The translations under genes were made by a program, and so were the position numbers. Shown here piece after piece: positions 30,838-39,377 of a stretch of DNA of 64,000 nt. The DNA lies in the NCBI RefSeq assembly GCF_014126615.1, contig NZ_CP059896.1, positions 692,501-756,500 on the forward strand, given 5' to 3'. The stretch comes from Ciceribacter thiooxidans (lineage in GTDB: Bacteria > Pseudomonadota > Alphaproteobacteria > Rhizobiales > Rhizobiaceae). The stretch's first letter is position 1. Every line of letters starts with the position of its first letter. The notes beneath the pieces were generated by a model, which worked only from the letters and a program-made list of their open reading frames with translations, searched no databases and was not told the origin of the DNA.

Positions 30838-32241
30838 ATGTTTGATGCCCTCAATGCGGAAGTTCTGGCGCGATTCCAGTTCGCCTTCACCGTCTCTTTC
30901 CACATCATCTTCCCCGTCTTCTCCATCGGACTTGCGAGCTACCTCGCCGTTCTCGAAGGCCTGTGGCTCTGGAAGAAGGACACGGTCTATCTGGAGCTCT
31001 TCAATTTCTGGAAGACGATCTTCGCCGTCGCTTTCGCCATGGGCGTCGTCTCCGGCATCGTGATGTCCTATCAGTTCGGCACGAACTGGAGCGCCTTCTC
31101 CGACAAGGCGGGACCCGTGATCGGGCCACTGATGGGATACGAGGTGCTGACGGCCTTCTTCCTGGAGGCGGGCTTCCTCGGCGTGATGCTCTTCGGCCTC
31201 AGGCGGGTCGGAGAGGGGCTGCACTTCTTCGCGACCTTGATGGTCGCCGCCGGCACGCTGATTTCCGCGACCTGGATCCTCGCGGTGAATTCCTGGATGC
31301 AGACGCCGACGGGTTTCGCCTTCAACGACGCGGGCCAGTTCGTGCCCGTCGACTGGTGGCAGATCATCTTCAATCCGTCCTTTCCTTACCGCCTCGTCCA
31401 CATGGTCATCGCCGCCTACCTGACGACGGCCTTCGTGGTCGGCGGCGTCGGGGCCTGGCACCTGTTGCGCGGCACCGCGCCGCGTCGCTCCGGCCGCATG
31501 TTCTCGATGGCGATGTGGATGGCGGCGATCGTCGCGCCGATCCAGATCGCCGCCGGCGACCTGCACGGGCTCAATACGCTCGAGCACCAGCCGGTGAAGA
31601 TCATGGCGATGGAGGGCCATTTCGACAGCCATCCGGAAGGCGCGCCGCTTTATCTCTTCGGCCTGCCGAACCAGCGGGAGCAGCGGCTCGATTACGCGAT
31701 CGGCATTCCGAAGGTCTCGAGCCTCATCCTCAAGCACGATCTCAATGCGCCGCTTGCCGGCCTCGACACCGTGCCGCGAGACCGGCAGCCGCCGGTGGCG
31801 ATCGTCTTCTGGTCGTTCCGGGTGATGCTGCTCGTCGGCTTCCTGATGCTCGGCGTCGGTCTATGGAGCCTCTGGAACCGTTACCGCGGCACGCTCTACG
31901 GCAATTCGGCGCTGCACCGCGTCGCGGTCCTGATGTCGCCTGCGGGTTTCGTCGCGGTGATCGCCGGCTGGGTCACCACGGAGGTCGGCCGCCAGCCCTT
32001 CACTGTCTACGGGCACATGCTGACGGCAGATTCGCTCTCGCCGATCGGCGCGCCGGCGGTGGGCGCCTCCCTCGTCGCCTTCATCATCGTCTATTTCCTC
32101 GTCTTTGGTGCCGGCACCTTCTACATGCTCCGGCTGATGGCGCGGCTGCCGCACGACCCGACGCCGGAACTCGGTGAAGGACCGATCCGCACGTCGGGCG
32201 TCACCCCCGGCCCCGCCGGCAACGCGCCCCAGGGAGGCTGA
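30838..32241 (+). CDS. cydA: Cytochrome bd ubiquinol oxidase subunit I (short Q-loop, CIO-like)
   Basis: CydA binds hemes b558, b595 and d and oxidises ubiquinol. The 467-residue length and short loop before GRQPFTVYGHMLTAD place it with the cyanide-insensitive oxidase type rather than the longer E. coli form. The N-terminal heme ligand is His22 in TVSFHIIFPVFSIG, and the His in YRLVHMVIAAY is the second. ATG 30838 has AGGAAG about 9 bp upstream. It is 1 bp from cydB and starts a three-gene operon for respiration at low oxygen or under inhibitor stress. Confidence 0.95.
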   Translation: MFDALNAEVLARFQFAFTVSFHIIFPVFSIGLASYLAVLEGLWLWKKDTVYLELFNFWKTIFAVAFAMGVVSGIVMSYQFGTNWSAFSDKAGPVIGPLMGYEVLTAFFLEAGFLGVMLFGLRRVGEGLHFFATLMVAAGTLISATWILAVNSWMQTPTGFAFNDAGQFVPVDWWQIIFNPSFPYRLVHMVIAAYLTTAFVVGGVGAWHLLRGTAPRRSGRMFSMAMWMAAIVAPIQIAAGDLHGLNTLEHQPVKIMAMEGHFDSHPEGAPLYLFGLPNQREQRLDYAIGIPKVSSLILKHDLNAPLAGLDTVPRDRQPPVAIVFWSFRVMLLVGFLMLGVGLWSLWNRYRGTLYGNSALHRVAVLMSPAGFVAVIAGWVTTEVGRQPFTVYGHMLTADSLSPIGAPAVGASLVAFIIVYFLVFGAGTFYMLRLMARLPHDPTPELGEGPIRTSGVTPGPAGNAPQGG

Positions 32242-32242
32242 C

Positions 32243-33247
32243 ATGCCCTTCGATCTTGCTTTCGTCTGGGCCGCCCTCATCGCCTTTGCGGTCCTCGCCT
32301 ATGTGATCCTCGACGGCTTCGACCTCGGGATCGGAATCCTCTTCCCGTTCTTCCCGGAAAAGCACGACCGCGACCAGATGATGAATTCGGTCGCGCCGGT
32401 ATGGGACGGCAACGAGACCTGGCTGGTGCTCGGCGGCGGCGGTCTGCTCGCTGTCTTTCCGCTCGCCTATGCGACCATCCTGCCGGCCCTCTATGCACCG
32501 CTGATCGCCATGCTGCTCGGGCTCATCTTCCGCGGCGTCGCCTTCGAATACCGCTGGCGCACGCGGCGGGCCGAGCGCCTGTGGGATGCCGCATTTGCCG
32601 GCGGATCGCTGGTCGCGGGCTTTTCCCAGGGCGTCGCGCTCGGCGCGCTGGTACAGGGCATTCCGGTCGAGAACCGGGCCTATGCCGGCGGCTGGTGGGA
32701 CTGGCTCACGCCGTTCTCGGTGGCGACCGGCATCGCCCTCGTCGTCGGCTATTCGCTGCTCGGCGCGACGTGGCTGGTGATGAAGACGAGGGGTACGCTT
32801 GCGGCACGGGCGGCGGACTACGCCCGCGTCGCGGCACTGCTCACCGTTGCCGGCATGGGCGTCTTCAGCCTCTGGACGCCGTGGCTGAAGCCGCTCTACC
32901 TCGAACGCTGGTTCGGCTTTCCGACCGCCGTCTTCACCGTGCTCGTGCCGCTCATGGTGATCGCCTGCCTCTATGCGATCATCCGCGGCCTGCAGCAGGG
33001 CAGGGAAGTCCAGCCCTTTCTCGGCGCACTCGGCCTCTTCGTCCTCGGCTATGTCGGGATCGGGATCAGCTTCTATCCCTATATCGTGCCGACCTCGATC
33101 ACCATTCAGGATGCGGCGGCCCCGCCGGAGAGCCTCGCCTTCCTTCTGGTCGGTGCCGCCGTGCTCGTGCCGATCATCCTCATCTACACCGGCTACGCCT
33201 ACTGGGTCTTCCGCGGCAAGGTCGATCCGGAGGAGGGCTATCACTGA
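32243..33247 (+). CDS. cydB: Cytochrome bd ubiquinol oxidase subunit II
   Basis: The 334-residue membrane protein has the CydB signature VILDGFDLGIGILFPF near the N-terminus and NSVAPVWDGNETWLVLGGGG after it. It forms the heterodimer with CydA. GGGAGG precedes ATG 32243 by 7 bp, and the start follows the cydA stop after a single base. Its stop overlaps the start of the small third gene. Confidence 0.95.
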   Translation: MPFDLAFVWAALIAFAVLAYVILDGFDLGIGILFPFFPEKHDRDQMMNSVAPVWDGNETWLVLGGGGLLAVFPLAYATILPALYAPLIAMLLGLIFRGVAFEYRWRTRRAERLWDAAFAGGSLVAGFSQGVALGALVQGIPVENRAYAGGWWDWLTPFSVATGIALVVGYSLLGATWLVMKTRGTLAARAADYARVAALLTVAGMGVFSLWTPWLKPLYLERWFGFPTAVFTVLVPLMVIACLYAIIRGLQQGREVQPFLGALGLFVLGYVGIGISFYPYIVPTSITIQDAAAPPESLAFLLVGAAVLVPIILIYTGYAYWVFRGKVDPEEGYH

Positions 33248-33360
33248 TGGCCGGTTCCGGTCTCGCAAAACGGCTGTTCTGGTTTCTGGCGCTCTGGGCC
33301 GGCGGGGTCGCGAGCGTGCTCGTCGTCGCGCTCGCGATCAAGGCCGCGCTCGGCGCTTGA
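33247..33360 (+). CDS. DUF2474-type small subunit of the bd oxidase (CydX/CioX-like)
   Basis: The 37-residue protein MAGSGLAKRLFWFLALWA... has one transmembrane helix (about residues 9-34). Its ATG overlaps the cydB stop (TGATGG at 33245-33250), so it is translated with cydB. Single-helix proteins at this position stabilise bd oxidases. It is short enough to be missed by length-filtered gene finding. Confidence 0.85.
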   Translation: MAGSGLAKRLFWFLALWAGGVASVLVVALAIKAALGA

Positions 33361-33485
33361 GCGGTCCGGTCCCGGGATCACGGTCGAAAAAGAGGGCTTC
33401 GCGACTTCAAATCCCTGTCGGGGAACGCCATATGAAGGCGCCGAGGACGTCTGCGTCCGGCGAGGCACATACACGAGGAGATGAA

Positions 33486-34478
33486 ATGCGACGCTACGGC
33501 AAGTTTCTTGGAATTCTGGCGATCGGTCTGGCGACCATGCTGACGTTCGCCGATCTTGCCGAGGCGCGACGCGCCGGAAGCTTCGGCGGTTTCGGCAGCC
33601 GTGGCACCCGCACCTACAGCGCACCGCCCGTCACCCGCACGGCCCCCGCGACGGCTTCCCCGATCGAGCGCAGCATGACGCCGCAAAGCCAGGCCACGCG
33701 TCCGGCCGCCGCGCCGAACCAGACGGGGCGCACCGGCGGCCTGTTCGGCGGCCTCGCCGGCGGCCTGATGGGCGGCCTGTTGATGGGTGGCCTGTTCGGC
33801 ATGCTGATGGGTACGGGCTTCGGCGGCGGCTTCGGCTTCCTTGGCCTTCTGCTGCAGGGTGTACTGATCTTCCTGGCCATTCGCTTCGCCATGCGCATGT
33901 TCGGCAATAACCAGACCGCCTATTCGGGTGCCGGCGCCGGTTCTTCGGCCCGGAGCAACGTCGCGAGCGGCCCCGGCTTCCATATTCCGCGCATGGGCGG
34001 CGTCGATTTCGGCGGCTCGTCGGCATCCGCCGCACCGCCCAAGCCGTCCGCCTCCGCCGACGAGATCGGCATCAGCCAGGCGGATCTCGACCGCTTCGAC
34101 GGCCTGCTGAAAGAAATGCAGACCGCCTATATGGCCGAGGACTATTCCGCGCTCCGCCGCATCACCACGCCGGAAGCCATGTCCTACCTCGCCGAGGAAC
34201 TGAGCGAGAACGCCACCAAGGGGGTCAAGAACGAGGTGCGCGATGTCCGGCTGCTGCAGGGTGATGTCGCCGAAGCCTGGCGCGAGGGCCATGTCGACTA
34301 TGCGACCGTCGCCATGCGCTACGAGAGCATCGACGTCCTGCGCGACCGCGCGACCGGCAAGGTGGTGAGCGGCGACCCGGACAATCTCACCGAATCGACC
34401 GAGATCTGGACCTTCGTCCGCCGCCCCGGAACCGACTGGCAGATCTCCGCCATCCAGGCGGCAGGCGAGGCGGAGTAG
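33486..34478 (+). CDS. Tim44-like domain protein
   Basis: This 330-residue protein has an N-terminal signal-like helix (MRRYGKFLGILAIGLATML) and a Pro/Thr-rich segment. A Gly/Met/Leu-rich membrane region (GLFGGLAGGLMGGLLMGGLF and on) follows, then a soluble C-terminal Tim44-like domain (DRFDGLLKEMQTAYMAEDYSAL to TDWQISAIQA). Bacterial Tim44-like proteins are envelope proteins of unclear role. ATG 33486 has GAGGAG 6 bp upstream; the frame is open far upstream, but that part overlaps cydB. Confidence 0.85.
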   Translation: MRRYGKFLGILAIGLATMLTFADLAEARRAGSFGGFGSRGTRTYSAPPVTRTAPATASPIERSMTPQSQATRPAAAPNQTGRTGGLFGGLAGGLMGGLLMGGLFGMLMGTGFGGGFGFLGLLLQGVLIFLAIRFAMRMFGNNQTAYSGAGAGSSARSNVASGPGFHIPRMGGVDFGGSSASAAPPKPSASADEIGISQADLDRFDGLLKEMQTAYMAEDYSALRRITTPEAMSYLAEELSENATKGVKNEVRDVRLLQGDVAEAWREGHVDYATVAMRYESIDVLRDRATGKVVSGDPDNLTESTEIWTFVRRPGTDWQISAIQAAGEAE

Positions 34479-34572
34479 CCGCCGCCGTCCGGGTTTGCCT
34501 CTTCTCCCCGCTGGGAGAAGCGCCGGGTGTATGCGAGGCGATGACGGGGACGTAGGGACGTCGCGTGCGGTC

Positions 34573-34602
34573 GTGGATCCTCGGGTCAAGCCCGAGGATG
34601 AC
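34573..34602 (-). repeat. Palindromic repeat, third copy
   Basis: ATCCTCGGG and CCCGAGGAT arms enclose TCAAG, flanked by GTGG and GAC, in the orientation of the copy at 1048-1078. Confidence 0.9.
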
Positions 34603-34727
34603 GATCTTCCGTGTCTCGCAAAGCGGTACCTCACCGCGCCGTCTGCGCGAGTTCGGGCATCAAGTCACCCCGTGGAACGTCATCCCGTTCCCCAACCTGT
34701 CTTTGGGCGCGGGTCGGCGCATACGCC

Positions 34728-34759
34728 GTCATCCTCGGGCTTGACCCGAGGATCCACGC
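34728..34759 (+). repeat. Palindromic repeat, fourth copy
   Basis: ATCCTCGGG and CCCGAGGAT arms enclose CTTGA, flanked by GTC and CCACGCC, inverted relative to the third copy 125 bp away. Confidence 0.9.
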
Positions 34760-34812
34760 CATACCGGCCAAAGGCGGAGGAGATGGCCTTCTCCGCCCCC
34801 CCGCCGGCCTTC

Positions 34813-35391
34813 TCAGTCCGGGCAGCTCTGCAGCTGCCGGGCGTAGGTATAGGTGATTTCGGTGAAGCGCTTGGCGCCGGAGAGCGCTTCGCTGTTGTTT
34901 CTCCAGCTGCCCTTGGCGTAGCCGGCATGGCCGGAATGGTAGGCGAGGTAGAGCTGGTAAGGATCGTTGAGCGGGATGCCGTTCTTCAGCGCGCTCTCGC
35001 GGTGATACCAGCCGATGAAGGACATCGCGTCGGAGAAATCGGTGCGCCGTGCCGACCAGCGGCCGGTCTCGCGCTGGTAACGTTCCCAGGTGCCGTCGAG
35101 TGCCTGCGAATAGCCGTAGGCCGTCGATTTCCGTTTCCAGGGGATGAAGCCGAGCAGCTTGGTGCGCGGCGGGCGCGCATTGTGCTTGAAATTCGATTCC
35201 GTGTAGATCGTCGCCATCAGGATCGGCACGGGCACGCCGTATTCCCGTTCGGCACCCTTTGCCGCCCGCCGCCAATTGTTGAACAGCCCGTCACGCTGCT
35301 CGAATATCGCGCAGGCATTTCGGGTCTGGCTCGGCGGTTTCGCACAAGCGGTCAATGCCAGCAGAAGGCCAACGACAATTACGCCACGCAT
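34813..35391 (-). CDS. Lytic transglycosylase-like lipoprotein (SLT domain)
   Basis: This 192-residue protein has a lipobox LTAC (Cys16), so it is an envelope lipoprotein. The lysozyme-like SLT fold shows the catalytic Glu65 in MATIYTESNFKHNARP and the AYGYSQALDGTW word. YHRESALKNGIPLNDPYQLYLAYHSG completes the substrate cleft. It probably cleaves peptidoglycan for remodelling or for insertion of envelope machines. The gene stands alone. Confidence 0.87.
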   Translation of the reverse strand: MRGVIVVGLLLALTACAKPPSQTRNACAIFEQRDGLFNNWRRAAKGAEREYGVPVPILMATIYTESNFKHNARPPRTKLLGFIPWKRKSTAYGYSQALDGTWERYQRETGRWSARRTDFSDAMSFIGWYHRESALKNGIPLNDPYQLYLAYHSGHAGYAKGSWRNNSEALSGAKRFTEITYTYARQLQSCPD

Positions 35392-35561
35392 CGCTAATCC
35401 TCACTTCGACGGACAATCCTATTAGGTAAAATTTAACGAAAGGTTTTCCGATCGAGGCTTTTGCGTCGCCGTGCTGCTTCGCCGGCGGAACTGGCGGATC
35501 GCGCGAAGACAGGGTAAAGGCAGTCTCAGGTTGTCCGTGGCGAGCGAGCAAGGAACATTCA

Positions 35562-36881
35562 ATGAGCACCCGGCCGACGCCCCTGCCGGTCGTCGCCTTC
35601 CATATCCACCAGTGGAAAAGGCGGCTGCTGGAGGCCTATTTTCCGGAATGGCGCTTCCACTACATCCCCTTTCACCTCGGTGACGATGCGTTCCGCACCG
35701 TCTGGGCGCCGCGGATCGCCGCGCTCGGCAACACCGCCTTCGTCGTCTGGGGACCGAACCTGCCGGAGGCGGCGCGCGCCCATGCCGCGGCGTACGGCAT
35801 TCCTGTCCATTTCGTCGAGGATGGCTTCCTGCGTTCGCTGCAGTCGAGCGCCGGGCAGAGCGCACCCTTCTCGCTGACGGTCGACGGCAAGCGGCCCTAT
35901 TTCGACGCGCGCGGCCCTTCCGACCTCGAAGACCTTCTGAGAACTCATGATTTCGAAGGCGATCCAGCGTTGCTCGCGCGGGCAAGTGCCGGCATCGCGG
36001 CGCTCCTCGAGAGCCGGGTCAGTAAGTACAACGCGCCTGAGGCCGCGCGAACCGCGCCGGCAAGGGGCGACGGACGCCGTAGCGTGCTGGTGGTCGGGCA
36101 GGTGGAGGACGATGCCTCGATCCGCTTCGGCTGCGACCGGCTCTTCCGCAACAACGATCTCGTGCGGCTCGCGGCTCAGGAAAATCCCGGCGCCCGCATC
36201 GTCTACAAGCCGCATCCCGACGTGCTGAAGGGCGTGCGCAAGGCGCAGTCCGATCCGCAGGAGGTCGCGCATCTCTGCGAGATTCTCGTCGACCCGGTTC
36301 CGCTTCCGGACGTGCTGGAGGCTGCCGACCATGTCTATACCATCACCTCGCTCGCCGGCTTCGAGGCGCTGTTGCGCGGCAAGCCGGTGACGGTGATCGG
36401 CTCGCCCTTCTACGCCGGCTGGGGCCTCACCGACGACCGGCAGGCCAATCCGCGGCGAGGGAGAAAGCTCAGCCTCGAGGCGCTGTTTGCCGGCGTCTAT
36501 CTCCTCTATCCGCGCTATTTCGATCCGCTGACGGGGGCGGCGAGCAGCTTCGAGGCGTGTCTTTCGCAGATGATCGCCTGGCGCGAGGAGGGGGTGCCGG
36601 CGGAAAGCCGCCGGCTCGTCGGAACGCGCCGGCGCACCGCGCCCTGGCGGCCTTACGGTCCCTACGGCCTCCTCGGCTGGCGGCATCTCCTGCCGCCGCT
36701 CGTCGCGCCGCTCGTCGCCCGGCTCGGCTCGGCCGAAGATGCGGAGAGCTACCGTCGTGATCCGATCGGCTTCTTCCGGGAGCTTTCCGATCCCGGTTTC
36801 CGAAGGCTCGGGCGGCTCCTCTATCCCTTCGACGACGACCGCTTTGCCGCCGGCTTCGACCGGCCGCCGGCGGAAAATTAG
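35562..36881 (+). CDS. KpsC/KpsS-like capsular polysaccharide glycosyltransferase
   Basis: This 439-residue protein of the capsule-synthesis (KpsC/KpsS, rhizobial RkpJ-like) family adds Kdo to the lipid anchor of capsules and related polysaccharides. The family words are HFVEDGFLRSL, IVYKPHPDVLKG, SLAGFEALLRGKPVTVIG and FYAGWGLTDD. Only one catalytic module is present, whereas KpsC has two. GAGCAAGGAACATTCA precedes the ATG. No other capsule gene is near, so the acceptor is unknown. Confidence 0.85.
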   Translation: MSTRPTPLPVVAFHIHQWKRRLLEAYFPEWRFHYIPFHLGDDAFRTVWAPRIAALGNTAFVVWGPNLPEAARAHAAAYGIPVHFVEDGFLRSLQSSAGQSAPFSLTVDGKRPYFDARGPSDLEDLLRTHDFEGDPALLARASAGIAALLESRVSKYNAPEAARTAPARGDGRRSVLVVGQVEDDASIRFGCDRLFRNNDLVRLAAQENPGARIVYKPHPDVLKGVRKAQSDPQEVAHLCEILVDPVPLPDVLEAADHVYTITSLAGFEALLRGKPVTVIGSPFYAGWGLTDDRQANPRRGRKLSLEALFAGVYLLYPRYFDPLTGAASSFEACLSQMIAWREEGVPAESRRLVGTRRRTAPWRPYGPYGLLGWRHLLPPLVAPLVARLGSAEDAESYRRDPIGFFRELSDPGFRRLGRLLYPFDDDRFAAGFDRPPAEN

Positions 36882-37306
36882 AGGCGTTCGCCTCTCTCGC
36901 CGAGAACCTGTTCGCCGTCTTCCTTGGTGAAGGCGCCCTTGAACGTGTCGGCCGGCAGGATGTCGAGCACGGCTTCCGAGGGCCGGCAGAGCCGGGTGCC
37001 GAGCGGCGTCACCACGAGGGGCCGGTTGATGAGGATCGGGTGGGCGAGCATGGCGTCCAGCAGCGCGTCGTCGGTCAGCGCCGGGTCGTCGAGGCCGAGC
37101 TCGGCATAGGGCGTGCCCTTCTCGCGGATCGCCTCGCGCACGGTGAGCCCCGCATCGCGGATCATAGTGGCGAGTTCGTCGCGGCCCGGCGGCGTCTTCA
37201 GGTATTCAACGACCGTCGGCTCGATGCCGGCATGGCGGATCAGCGCCAGCGTGTTGCGCGAGGTGCCGCAGGCGGGGTTGTGATAGATGACGACGTCCAT
37301 GTTCAT
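36878..37306 (-). CDS. arsC: Arsenate reductase, glutaredoxin-type ArsC
   Basis: The 142-residue protein reduces arsenate to arsenite using glutathione/glutaredoxin. The catalytic Cys lies in IYHNPACGTSRNTLALIRHAG, and NRPLVVTPLGTRLCRPSE contains the Arg residues that bind arsenate. It starts with ATG at 37306 (MNMDVVIYHN) or two codons later, overlapping the end of the acr3 gene by 4 bp. It is the fourth gene of an arsR-led operon. Its stop overlaps the convergent glycosyltransferase stop. Confidence 0.93.
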   Translation of the reverse strand: MNMDVVIYHNPACGTSRNTLALIRHAGIEPTVVEYLKTPPGRDELATMIRDAGLTVREAIREKGTPYAELGLDDPALTDDALLDAMLAHPILINRPLVVTPLGTRLCRPSEAVLDILPADTFKGAFTKEDGEQVLGERGERL

Positions 37307-38361
37307 GCCTTTTCGGTGGAGATGCCGCGGGAGACGGCGGCGCCGCGTTCGTACCATCCCTTGCTGCGGTTGACGATCCAGACGACCGACAGCATGACCG
37401 GAACCTCGATCAGCACGCCGACGACGGTGGCGAGTGCGGCCCCCGACTGGAAGCCGAAGAGGCTGATCGCCGCGGCGACGGCGAGCTCGAAGAAGTTCGA
37501 CGCGCCGATCAGGGCGGAGGGGCCGGCAACGCAGTGCTCTTCGCCGGACCAGCGGTTGAGGAGATAGGCGAGCCCCGAGTTGAAATAGACCTGGATCAGG
37601 ATCGGCACGGCAAGCAGGCCGATGACCGCCGGCTGCGCAATGATCTGCTCTCCCTGGAAACCGAAGAGCAGGACGAGGGTGGCGAGCAGCGAGACGAGCG
37701 ACAGCGGTTGCAGACGGGCGAGCAGGCGATCGAGCCCTCCCGGCGTGCCGGCGGCAAGCAACCGTCGCCGCAGCAGCTGCGCCACCACGACCGGGATGAC
37801 GATATAGAGCACCACCGAGAGCACGAGCGTGTCCCACGGGACGGTGATCGCCGAAAGCCCGAGCAGCAGGGCGACGATCGGCGCGAAGGCGATCACCATG
37901 ATCGCGTCGTTCAGCGCCACCTGCGTCAGTGTGAAATGCGGTTCGCCCTTCGTGAGGTTCGACCAGACGAAGACCATCGCCGTGCAGGGGGCGGCGGCGA
38001 GGATGATGAGGCCGGCAATATAGGAATCGATCTGCCCCGCCGGCAGGTATGGCCGGAACAGCCAGCCGACGAAGAGCCAGCCGAGCAGCGCCATCGAGAA
38101 GGGCTTGACCGCCCAGTTGACCAGCAGGGTGACGCCGATGCCGCGCCAGTGGCGGCCGACTTCGGAAAGGGCCGCGAAGTCGATCTTCAGGAGCATCGGC
38201 ACGATCATCAGCCAGATCAGCACGGCGACGGGCAGGTTGACCTTGGCGATTTCCAGCGCGCCGATCGCATGGAAGAGCGCCGGGAAGAGATGGCCGAGTG
38301 CGATGCCGGCGATGATGCAGAGGCCGACCCAGATCGTCAGGTAGCGTTCGAAGGTGGACAT
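37303..38361 (-). CDS. acr3: Arsenite efflux transporter ACR3
   Basis: This 352-residue inner-membrane transporter of the ACR3 family pumps arsenite out of the cell. It has about ten hydrophobic segments. The functional motif LAAAPCTAMVFVWS includes the conserved Cys, and PVAVLIWLMIVPMLLKIDF is typical of the family. It overlaps the upstream reductase gene by one base (ATG/TGA region at 38361). Confidence 0.95.
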   Translation of the reverse strand: MSTFERYLTIWVGLCIIAGIALGHLFPALFHAIGALEIAKVNLPVAVLIWLMIVPMLLKIDFAALSEVGRHWRGIGVTLLVNWAVKPFSMALLGWLFVGWLFRPYLPAGQIDSYIAGLIILAAAPCTAMVFVWSNLTKGEPHFTLTQVALNDAIMVIAFAPIVALLLGLSAITVPWDTLVLSVVLYIVIPVVVAQLLRRRLLAAGTPGGLDRLLARLQPLSLVSLLATLVLLFGFQGEQIIAQPAVIGLLAVPILIQVYFNSGLAYLLNRWSGEEHCVAGPSALIGASNFFELAVAAAISLFGFQSGAALATVVGVLIEVPVMLSVVWIVNRSKGWYERGAAVSRGISTEKA

Positions 38362-38903
38362 CAGGCGACCTTTCCGCCGGCCGTATCGGCGGCTCCGTGG
38401 CTTGCGCCTTCCATGGTGCCGATCTGCTTCAGCCGGGTTTCCAGCGCGAGCTTGTCGATCGAGGAAAGCGGCAGGCTGGTGAAGACGGTGATGCGGTTCT
38501 TCAGGAAGCGGGCGGCCTGGCCGAAGGCCCGTTCCTTCTCGAGGTCGGAGCCTTCGGCCGCGGCCGGGTCCTCGACGCCCCAGTGGGCTGTCATCGGATG
38601 GCCGGGCCAGACCGGGCAGGCCTCGCCGGCGGCGTTGTCGCAGACGGTGAAGATGAAATCGATCTCCGGCGCGCCGGGCTCGGCGAATTCGTCCCAGCTC
38701 TTCGAGCGGTAGCCGTCCGTCGGATAACCGAGAGCGGCGAGTGTCTTCAGCGCCAGCGGATGCACCTCGCCCTTCGGGTGGCTGCCGGCGGAGAAGGTGC
38801 GGAAGCGTCCGTTCCCCTCCTTCGCCAGGATCGCCTCGGCGAGAATCGAGCGGGCGGAATTGCCCGTGCAGAGAAAGAGCACGTTGTAGATCCTGTCGGT
38901 CAT
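38361..38903 (-). CDS. arsC: Arsenate reductase, low-molecular-weight phosphatase type
   Basis: The 180-residue protein is of the LMW protein-tyrosine-phosphatase-like ArsC family, usually thioredoxin-coupled. The P-loop is FLCTGNSARS and the second catalytic Cys lies in IFTVCDNAAGEACPVWPG. The start MTDRIYNV at 38903 is the family start; the longer frame runs into the spacer towards arsR. It makes this operon carry two unrelated arsenate reductases. Confidence 0.93.
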   Translation of the reverse strand: MTDRIYNVLFLCTGNSARSILAEAILAKEGNGRFRTFSAGSHPKGEVHPLALKTLAALGYPTDGYRSKSWDEFAEPGAPEIDFIFTVCDNAAGEACPVWPGHPMTAHWGVEDPAAAEGSDLEKERAFGQAARFLKNRITVFTSLPLSSIDKLALETRLKQIGTMEGASHGAADTAGGKVA

Positions 38904-38943
38904 GGTCGTCGTCCGTAGGTTGTTTGCGGCGTGAGGGCGGTCA

Positions 38944-39294
38944 TTATGCGCAGGCTGCCGGCGGGCAGCAGGGCGCAAGGTCGGCGATCAGCGGCGCGCA
39001 GAGCTCGGCATTGCCGCCGCAGCAGTCCTTGAGAAGATAGAGCGTCATCGCCCGGAAGCAGGCGAGGTCGGCGCGGTAGAGGATTGACCGGCCCTGCCGC
39101 TCGCCCGTCACCAGTCCCGCCTGGGCGAGCGTCGAGAGATGCGCCGACATGGTGTTTTGCGGCACGCCGGCAAGCCGCGCCAGCTCTCCCGCCGGCACAC
39201 CGTCGGGTTCCCGCGCCACCATCAGGCGAAAGGTCTGCAACCGCGTCGGCTGCGCAAGCGCGGCCATCGCCGCGATGACATTTTTTTCATCCAT
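38944..39294 (-). CDS. arsR: Arsenic-responsive ArsR repressor
   Basis: This 116-residue winged-helix repressor (LARLAGVPQNTMSAHLSTLAQAGLV is the recognition helix region) has a Cys-rich tail (DCCGGNAEL, then CCPPAACA). Such a tail forms the As(III) site in the ArsR group that lacks the canonical ELCVCDL motif. It leads the operon arsR-arsC-acr3-arsC. Its promoter leaves almost no 5' leader (see 39289-39328). Confidence 0.92.
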   Translation of the reverse strand: MDEKNVIAAMAALAQPTRLQTFRLMVAREPDGVPAGELARLAGVPQNTMSAHLSTLAQAGLVTGERQGRSILYRADLACFRAMTLYLLKDCCGGNAELCAPLIADLAPCCPPAACA

Positions 39295-39328
39295 ATATCC
39301 AGAATAATGGATGGATTTGGTGTGTCAA
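39289..39328 (-). promoter_or_regulatory. arsR promoter with overlapping operator
   Basis: On the minus strand TTGACA (39328-39323), a 16-bp spacer and TATTCT (39306-39301) form a sigma-70 promoter. The dyad ATCCAT-N12-ATGGAT (39289-39312) covers the -10 and is the likely ArsR operator. Transcription would begin close to the start codon at 39294, so the mRNA may be leaderless. Confidence 0.7.
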
Positions 39329-39377
39329 GGCGCGAGGTATGGGGGAGGGTGAGCCCTGTTTCCGTGGCACACGCCTC

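Larger units (their letters stand above)
34479..34812. repeat. Gene-free spacer made of repeat elements
   Basis: The 334 bp between the Tim44-like and transglycosylase genes contain no credible gene. CTTCTCCCCGCTGGGAGAAG at 34500-34519 is a fragment of the element seen around 39450. Two full palindromes follow (34573-34602 and 34728-34759). Between these lies a short GGAACG/CGTTCC hairpin near 34673-34690. Confidence 0.75.

Noticed and set aside
36878..37837. Extended 319-residue form of the glutaredoxin-type ArsC
   Set aside because: The extra N-terminal part is Arg/Ala-rich and overlaps acr3 out of frame; the ArsC family starts at MNMDVVIYHN.
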